Below, one piece after another: positions 57,601-64,000 of a stretch of 64,000 bases of DNA. Position 1 is the stretch's first letter. The number at the start of each line of letters is the position of its first letter. The stretch covers positions 4,420,001-4,484,000 of the forward strand of contig OX387201.1 in NCBI GenBank assembly GCA_947561715.1. Reading direction: 5' to 3'. The notes beneath the pieces were generated by a model. That model had not been told where the DNA came from. It saw nothing but the letters and a program-made list of their open reading frames with translations, and ran no database searches. The DNA is from Ascidia mentula (taxonomy: Eukaryota > Chordata > Ascidiacea > Phlebobranchia > Ascidiidae). The position numbers and the translations under genes were made by a program.

Positions 57601-59522
57601 TCAATGTGCTAGAGGAGTCCAAATCGTACGAGACGAAACTAAAGCAAAGCAATGCAGCAGCAGAAAAACTAAAAATTGAGTAAGCAGAGTTTATTTTCTG
57701 TTTCCAAGCCTTCTGGTCTTCTTTTGCATGCCCACAATACTCTTTCCTTTTGAAACAATGTCGGTATGTGAAAACCGGAATTAAAGCCACAATTTGCCTG
57801 TGACAGTTTCTTCGTTTGCAGAAATAAAGACTTGCAAACGCGCCTATCGGGAATAAAAGACACCATTGCAAAAGTCAAGAAAGAAAAACAAACTGTCCAG
57901 GTACTTGTACATGCTGTTGGCACCCAGTATAGGAATGTTAGAACCTGCCATCTTGAAATAAACAAAACTGTGACAATATCATCTTTGAACGTTTGTCTAT
58001 TTATTTGCACTTGTTTGCACATTCGCATGCTTATCAAGTGTAATTTTATGGTTAATTAATATGGTTTGATTTGTAGAATCGCCTTGAAAGTGAACTGCAA
58101 AAGCTTCAAAGTCAGTACAGCGATAAATCTAACAGCTTCGAGCACCTCTTCTTAGAATATGACTGTTTAAGGGTCGAAAATGAACAGCTGAAATCCCAAC
58201 ATAGCTTGGTTTGTCTTTTTGCATGTTTTTATGTTGAAAAATTTAAAAATAGTTTATGAAGATGTTTTGTGTAATTACTGCATACATGTTGTTTTATGTT
58301 TTTGGCATTCATATACTTGAAGAACTACCAAATTAACCAAGATATGCCATATTTTTGAAAATGCCATGCAAAAAAAACTTTTCATAATATGGTCTGCTTA
58401 TGATACTTTATGAACCAAATTAACAACTGGTAAGAATGTTATGCAGCATATGACCATGTCTGTTAACAACATTTCATTTAACCAAGTACATGTGTTACGT
58501 GGTGGCATTAAAAAGTTTTCCTAGCCGTGGGATTGATAAAATTAATGTTCAGAAAACAAAAAAAGTGTTAGCCCTTTTTCACCATACAAACAGTTTTGGC
58601 TGTAAATTAGTGTTTTAATGTGCATTGCCTTCGAAAGTACTGGCAATATTTTTGAAACTTCTTTGACAGCAAAATCTTGACGAAATGTATTCAAGACTAC
58701 TGTGTGCTGACGAATCTCTTCAGAAGAAAGATCGTGAACTTAAGGATCTCGAGGAGAGGTGCAAAACAGAGAAACGACAAGCTGAAGCAAAATTGAAAAA
58801 GAGTCAAGAAGATATGGAATTCTTCAAAGCGCAGGTAGGAAATTTAAATGTTTCTTTAACTGATGGCCTTTTCAGAGACTGTTAAACATTATTAAAGTGA
58901 CATGTTGTTGTTTTGGCCTTTTCTACCTGGTCCTTTTTATTTACTGTTGTTGTTTTACAAACTGTTTTTAATATCTTTTCATTCTTACTTGTGTTTACTA
59001 CACAAGAATTAGGAAACTAGTGATTTGTTTCTGTTTTGGTGTACCATAGTTTTCAACACTGGCATAAGCAATAGATGGTTAGGCCTTGTGCTGAAATAAG
59101 TGCAGCTTGAAAATAAATCCAAATTTGTGTTGGGAAGTTTTTGTCAGTAGGTCAACTTGTTTTATAAAAAATTAACATTTCAAATCACATGTGTTTTGTA
59201 GGCTGATGTTTATAAATCTGATTTCCTGATTGAACGCGATGACAGGTCAAAACTTCACGAACAAAATCAAAAACACAGAAATTTGTTGTTTGAGGTAGGT
59301 TCTTTGTGTTGTGTTATCTGGTTGCAAATATATGATCTATATTTCACTTTGGTTGGGACAAAATGAATGTGCTAGTTGTAATTTTTATACTGTAGACTAT
59401 TTACTTATTTTCTCTCATATAAATATCAAAATGTCGCACAAATTTCACTGTAGAGAGAAAGAGATATGGATCAGCTAAAAAAGAAGCTGGAACAGATGCA
59501 ACTTGAAATGATGAGAAGATAG
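54658..59522 (+). CDS. UBAN-domain coiled-coil protein, NEMO / ABIN (TNIP) / optineurin family
   Basis: Thirteen exons: 54658-54756, 55126-55259, 55516-55612, 55867-55967, 56041-56143, 57098-57237, 57398-57467, 57582-57679, 57822-57900, 58077-58208, 58670-58834, 59202-59294, 59454-59522; 459 residues. Residues 1-60 are Asn/Gly/Met-rich and disordered-looking; from about 75 to the end it is nearly all coiled coil. The key stretch, about residues 402-425, is FKAQADVYKSDFLIERDDRS followed by KLHE. It matches the ubiquitin-binding UBAN/CoZi segment: NEMO has [20 protein letters not shown], ABIN-1 DFQRERSDRERM, optineurin YCSDFHAERAAREKIHEE. Family members bind Met1- or Lys63-linked ubiquitin and tune NF-kB, cell-death or autophagy signalling. 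No C-terminal zinc finger is encoded before the stop; the protein ends about 22 residues after the UBAN exon. Which of the three families it belongs to is open: the AQADVYK part is NEMO-like, the ERDDRS part ABIN-like. Confidence 0.8.
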
Positions 59523-60327
59523 CAATTTGCATTTCGTTAAAAAAATATTTTCAACATCTCTTTTACATTTGTGCATGCCATGTGAATGGGTTTTCCATTT
59601 TTTTCTTCTTTTTGTACGTGCTCCCTGCAGTGCTTTGCTATCAAGACTCTGAGCACAGTTCCTGAATATGTTGTAACTGGAACTCTTAATTCAATGAACC
59701 CAATCAATTTCAGACCACTATCAACAAACCATGTAATTTATTTTCATGCTTTGAATAAGCTTCAGGTAGTGATACTGGCCTGCATCATACCGCGAATAGT
59801 TAAATACACAACTGCGTTATGTTTAACATTGTAAACTGTTATTGTATCTTCCTTTAAATTGTCCCAACTGTACTGAGCTGGTGTTTTTTCTTCTAACTTG
59901 TAATCTTTCTTCTGTGCTACAGTCAAGAAGTTTGCTATTTGCTGTAATTTAATTTACCTTCATACAACTTGTCCATTTTTAATCACTACCAGTTGACAGA
60001 AAAACAACAGCAATTAATAGTTGAATTTTATTGTCAGGTTAGGTAAACACATTTATACAACATTAAAATGTCAAGAACAGGTAAAATTGAGACAAACAGC
60101 AGAGGTAAGTGAGGCAAACAAAACAGAGCCACTGTTGTAACAAACAAAAGTATGAAAGTTGTAATGTATGAAATACAACTGCAAACAAATAATACACAAT
60201 ATTGATTTGTCTCGACAAGGTAAAGTGCAAATTATCATGTATAACACACAAGTCAAAAAAAAACTGTTAATACTGTTACATCACTGCAAACAACAAGCTA
60301 CACAATTTATGCAAAGTGTTTGCAGAG
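59523..60327. other. Convergent 3' region, UBAN gene / PAF-acetylhydrolase-like gene
   Basis: 3' flanks of two convergent genes; no further gene recognised. The overlapping minus-strand ORFs near 60063-60256 are hydrophobic, low-complexity and without motif. Confidence 0.5.
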
Positions 60328-61500
60328 TTAATAAACTTTCTGCATGTTCTCCCCCATTTCAATCTTGAATTCTTTCAATTTATCACCTAGGGCTTCAACA
60401 TCACTATTATCAATCACATGCTTCTCATGCTGCTTCACGATCCCATCCACACTGGCTCCAAAATCAAGCCCCAAATGACGACCGATAAACCCCCCCACAA
60501 GATCGTTGTTAACTTTGGTCAACACAAGTGGATCCACAGGACCATGTAGCTTGCACATTCTTGTGAACCAGTTCCATTTTGACAACAAGACAACATCGGT
60601 CTGTGTCAGATAATGAGAATTCTTTACTGTAACAATTTTTCTCTCTGCGTTTATGTCAAAAGTGCTGCCCTCGAGTTGTCGCATCTTGGCAATATCTTCC
60701 TCCTTCAAACAGTCTGAAGAATTGATAAACAGGATTGGGACTGGAGTCACATTCTTGTATACCTCTTCACTGACAGCTGACATCCAAGCATCTAAACCAA
60801 TGCCAAGCTTAAACTTTGTGCCTTCAGTAAGAGCAGCAATTGCTGTGGCACCTCCAAAACAATGCCCCATTACAGCTGCTTTGTCCACATCAATGCGGCC
60901 TTGAAACTGTGACAAGTTGATTGCAGTGCCAACTCCCTCAAAAACACCTTTGTTCATGTCTTCCAAGTGCTCCAAAACAACTTTGCAATCATCAGCTCTT
61001 CTTTGAGTTTGGATGCTGCTTATGTTGTGATTTTTGCAATCCTTTTTATCAACTTTCATCATTGGAACCCAAACCTTTCTTAATTTGCTCTCATCTTCTG
61101 GTTCTTGTTCCAGATAGTAGGTTGTGCAGGCAGATTTGTCACCATGCTCTATCGCAGCCACCAGCATCCCTTTTGAGGCCAACTCAATGCACATTTGGCT
61201 GTAACAGCTGCCACCCAACCCTAAACCATGCGAGAACACAACCACCGGCATTTTTTCTATTTTCATTTTTTCAACATTTGCATTTAAGATTGCATTCATG
61301 CGTGCTTCAGAGACAAAGCACTCAAAGAATCTTGAACCAAATGCATACTCTCTGGCTGGAAGCCAAGCAGCTTTTTCCTGGTCATCGGTGACACAAGCAG
61401 GATAAAACATCCTGAACAAGCTTCGGTCTGCACCCAGTTTTGACACCACTTCGGTGCAACCAACTGAAAACCGACCTGATGGTTTTGGGAAGTTAGGCAT
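60328..61500 (-). CDS. PAF-acetylhydrolase-like protein (PAFAH2 / PLA2G7 family) with altered catalytic residues
   Basis: A single 390-codon frame, start at 61500-61498. The family hydrolyses the sn-2 acetyl or oxidised acyl chain of PAF-like phospholipids. Recognised by LFRMFYPA, VVVFSHGLGLGGSCYS (oxyanion region), CIELASKGMLVAAIEHGDKS, TTYYL, DVDKAAVMGHCFGGATAIAA, GIGLDAWM and a C-terminal LTKVNNDLVGGFIGRHLGLD. In vertebrate members the nucleophile motif is GHSFGG; here residue 214 is Cys (codon TGT). Asp237 of the LDAWM motif is kept. The catalytic His lies five residues before a conserved Asp (HxxxxD; human GSVHRSQTD). Here that place is Tyr297, with a His one residue earlier (NSHYLTQTD). 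No signal peptide, so it is more like intracellular PAFAH2 than secreted PLA2G7. A tandem paralogue lies about 2 kb upstream on the same strand. The frame is intact and well conserved, so it is not a simple pseudogene. Confidence 0.9.
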   Translation of the reverse strand: MPNFPKPSGRFSVGCTEVVSKLGADRSLFRMFYPACVTDDQEKAAWLPAREYAFGSRFFECFVSEARMNAILNANVEKMKIEKMPVVVFSHGLGLGGSCYSQMCIELASKGMLVAAIEHGDKSACTTYYLEQEPEDESKLRKVWVPMMKVDKKDCKNHNISSIQTQRRADDCKVVLEHLEDMNKGVFEGVGTAINLSQFQGRIDVDKAAVMGHCFGGATAIAALTEGTKFKLGIGLDAWMSAVSEEVYKNVTPVPILFINSSDCLKEEDIAKMRQLEGSTFDINAERKIVTVKNSHYLTQTDVVLLSKWNWFTRMCKLHGPVDPLVLTKVNNDLVGGFIGRHLGLDFGASVDGIVKQHEKHVIDNSDVEALGDKLKEFKIEMGENMQKVY

Positions 61501-63573
61501 TTCTCAGCTTTGTATTTTCACTTAATCTTCAGTGTAAAAATATGTAGGCTAATCTGCAAATATAAAAATCATAAAATAAGTGTTATGAAACTAATGCAAT
61601 AGTTGATATAAACGTAAAACCGTTTAAAAGTTTATGCCCTATAAACCCACAAGTTTTAATCAAACGTTCACAGTCCTATTTCTGCCCAACGCCGGAAATG
61701 TTTGTTTTAAAAATTGTTTAATGCCGCAGTTATGTTGGACACTTTTAGTCCACAATAGTATTTGCTTCTGACTCACCTGGCATTCTTGGCTCCAATTTAT
61801 ATCCGACATGTATACGTGTCTTTCCAGCAAACGTGATGCAACTCGTGCAAATTTTTGACATCACAAGACCCAGCGCACGAGACTTTGTTTATCACGTGAG
61901 TCTGCGGGTCATAACAAACCATATTTGGACATGACACGTGACGGATAATGGTTCCACATGACTTAGTTTATAAAATTCATGCATTTTTGCAGCATTACCG
62001 CGTACTGATGTCATTGCAAGTACCAATTTTCAGACAATGTAAGTGTGCTAGTGATAGCATGACTTACTTTTTTACGTAAAAAGAACTTTGAAACTCTGAT
62101 CACGTATCTCTAAGCAGCGTAACATTTTGAATGCACTCTCCAAAATTATGACATTTGCGTTTCTTTCACCATTTTCTATGGAATAGGTATTACTAATGAA
62201 ATGCACAAAAAACAGAAGTATAAATAAATAATGACGAAAATTGCGCAGGAAAATTTATTCAAGCCAACGAATCACGATTGCACTTTTGACATATTCGGAA
62301 CCCGTGACCACTTGTCATAAAAAATGTCGTCCGCGTGATTATTTGGGCAACGTGGCGCCTTGCTGGACGCTGTGACGTAATTGCTTTAGCACTCGATCAA
62401 CAAATCCGACTGCATTCCGGAAAATAATTTACATTTTGTAGGATCAAAAACTATTGTGAGAACGTAATAGCATTTTTTGTCTTTAAAATTTTTTTTCTAG
62501 ACATTACGTTTGAAATCAAATAGTTCTCGCACTCTGTTCTGATCCTAGATGTAGGTTACAATATTACCAATGTACCCACTGTAATGTTTTAACATTCGCT
62601 AACTTGGAACAGCTAGGGAGTCGAAACAGACCCTGCATTAAATCGATTGTGGGATGTTGCTATGTGGGCAGCAGACAATGTAGCCAAATATCGTCCTGGT
62701 TAGGGTGACCATAAGTCAAGTCTATCCCTGGCAAGCATTTAATTTTATACTTTGTCCCAAACGCATATTTGTGTATTTTGTGCTTTAGGTAATAATGCTG
62801 CGCCCCTTTAAACATTTTGTAATGATAACCTTGCTATCACCACAAAAGCTTCCCAACACAAAAGGTCTACAAAAGCTTCCCAACTGATTCACATCAACGG
62901 CAGAGGTCACCTGTACACATGGCATTAACGGTAACAGGCGCCCGCCTTCCCCAGTAAGTGTGGTATTCTGTTTTGTTATGTTTATTAAAATCATGCGGTG
63001 TGGTAACTTGGTTTAGCATTGGGTGTATTTAGACGGTTATCAGGGTCATAACATTTGTGCCGCTTATCCAGACAATGTAATTTACAGTGCTTGAAGTAAA
63101 CGCGTATATTATTCCACTCCGTTGTTTTTAGAAACGTTTTGCCACAATTTATAACGTCATGCCGAATATGAAACAAAATTCTCAGCTTGATTTTGGTTCT
63201 GCAAAGATGAGCTATTCCGCAACCCACTTCTAGCATAGTTTTAATATTGCATTAGTTTTATTGTCAGGTAAGTGCAAAAAAACATGATGACAAACATATT
63301 ATCAATTAGTAATTTCCGACACAAAACACACACATAAAATAAAAGAAGGAGGTAACAATATTTTCATTCATGTTGCTGTCTACACTATAGACAATTCTTA
63401 TAACTGCCACATACACAATCGACTAAATGTGCAATAACATATAACAAATATATTTACAAGAAGAATTAGTGCAAACTGCAAAAGGGAAACATCAGCAATA
63501 GGTAAAGCATTCGAATTTTCCCACTAAGATATAGACAGATGATTAGTGATGGCAAAAGAAGCACAGGGTACAT
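61501..63573. other. Intergenic between tandem PAF-acetylhydrolase-like genes
   Basis: On the minus strand a strong donor CCAG|GTGAGT ends a possible leader exon at 61777, and an acceptor TTTGCAG precedes 61553. The downstream gene may thus have a 5' UTR intron (61776-61554) with a very short upstream ORF (ATG-CCA-GAT-TAG). The rest is AT-rich, with no gene seen; ORFs near 62785-63236 lack motifs. Confidence 0.4.
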
Positions 63574-64000
63574 TTAAGAGCTTCCTTGTGAAATGATTTC
63601 TTGCTTGAACTGCTTCACTTTATCTTCATCAATTTTCACATCGCCTCCATCCAGAATATGTTTCTCATGAAGTTTTACAACATCATCGGTTTCTGCTCCA
63701 CACTCAAGCCCCAAATGCTTGCCAATAAATGCACTCACAAGGTCGTTATTGACTTTTGTCAAGACAAGGGGATCCACCGACCCATGAAGCCTAAACAGCC
63801 TTGTAAACCAGCTCCACTTTGTCAGCAAGATGAAATCAGACTGTGTAAGATGGTTTGAGTTGAGCAGAGTCACAAGCCTTCTTTCAACATCAATGCCAAA
63901 GTTTTCGCTGTCAAGGTAGCGCATCCTAACAATGTCCTCCTCTTTCTGATAGTTAACTGAGTTGATCGACAGGAATGGAACATGGGCAACATTCTTAAAG
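63574..64000 (-). CDS. Second PAF-acetylhydrolase-like gene, C-terminal 141 residues
   Basis: The open frame runs from the window edge to a stop at 63576-63574. It aligns along its whole length with the neighbour: KNVAHVPFLSINS versus KNVTPVPILFINS, KEEDIVRMRYL versus KEEDIAKMRQL, KWSWFTRLFRLHGSVDPLVL versus KWNWFTRMCKLHGPVDPLVL, and LTKVNNDLVSAFIGKHLGLE. In this copy the catalytic-His motif is NSNHLTQSD, with His exactly five residues before Asp as in human PAFAH2 and PLA2G7. The nucleophile region lies outside the window. The two genes arose by tandem duplication; this one keeps at least the His of the triad. Confidence 0.9.
   Translation of the reverse strand, partial: FKNVAHVPFLSINSVNYQKEEDIVRMRYLDSENFGIDVERRLVTLLNSNHLTQSDFILLTKWSWFTRLFRLHGSVDPLVLTKVNNDLVSAFIGKHLGLECGAETDDVVKLHEKHILDGGDVKIDEDKVKQFKQEIISQGSS

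Overview
The window reads as an AT-rich, gene-dense animal genome. Most introns are short (tens to a few hundred bases), and the genes match deuterostome/chordate families: SDF4, ADHFE1, C1orf50, HECTD2, RIOK2, NUS1, PRPF6, C6orf163-like and PAF-acetylhydrolase. The compactness and AT-richness suggest an ascidian tunicate, probably Ciona-like. That assignment is inference; no marker gene proves it. Exon boundaries below were read by eye from GT/GC-AG sites, frame continuity and remembered vertebrate proteins. For all complete genes the exon lengths sum to a multiple of three.

Layout, left to right: the 3' end of PSMB6 (+); SDF4/Cab45 (-); a 2.2-kb inverted-repeat (foldback) DNA element; ADHFE1 (+), whose intron 8 is 15.3 kb and mostly satellite; C1orf50 (+); intronless PSMB4 (+); HECTD2 (-, 19 exons); a cluster of small retroposons; RIOK2 (-); intronless NUS1 (+); PRPF6 (+, 18 exons); a C6orf163-like ciliary-type coiled-coil gene (-); a NEMO/ABIN/optineurin-type UBAN coiled-coil gene (+); and two tandem PAF-acetylhydrolase-like genes (-), the second cut by the window edge. 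These are independent genes, not a pathway. Shared themes are only loose: two 20S proteasome beta subunits, two ubiquitin-linked proteins (HECTD2 and the UBAN protein), and two RNA/ribosome factors (PRPF6, RIOK2).

The non-genic content is the most unusual part. (1) Two short insertions, each flanked by a 12-14 bp direct repeat, carry complete type I hammerhead ribozyme cores of one family, on opposite strands; a third, decayed copy lies in an ADHFE1 intron. (2) The ADHFE1 intron holds about 42 tandem 190-bp monomers arranged as a higher-order repeat of about 3.4-3.8 kb. This block is bracketed by a second, 32-bp palindromic satellite that has its own composite organisation. (3) The foldback element has 139-bp terminal inverted repeats differing at one base and an interior of 57-bp repeats in two opposed arms. 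(4) The complete PAF-acetylhydrolase copy has Cys at the catalytic Ser position and Tyr at the catalytic His position, while its tandem neighbour keeps the His.
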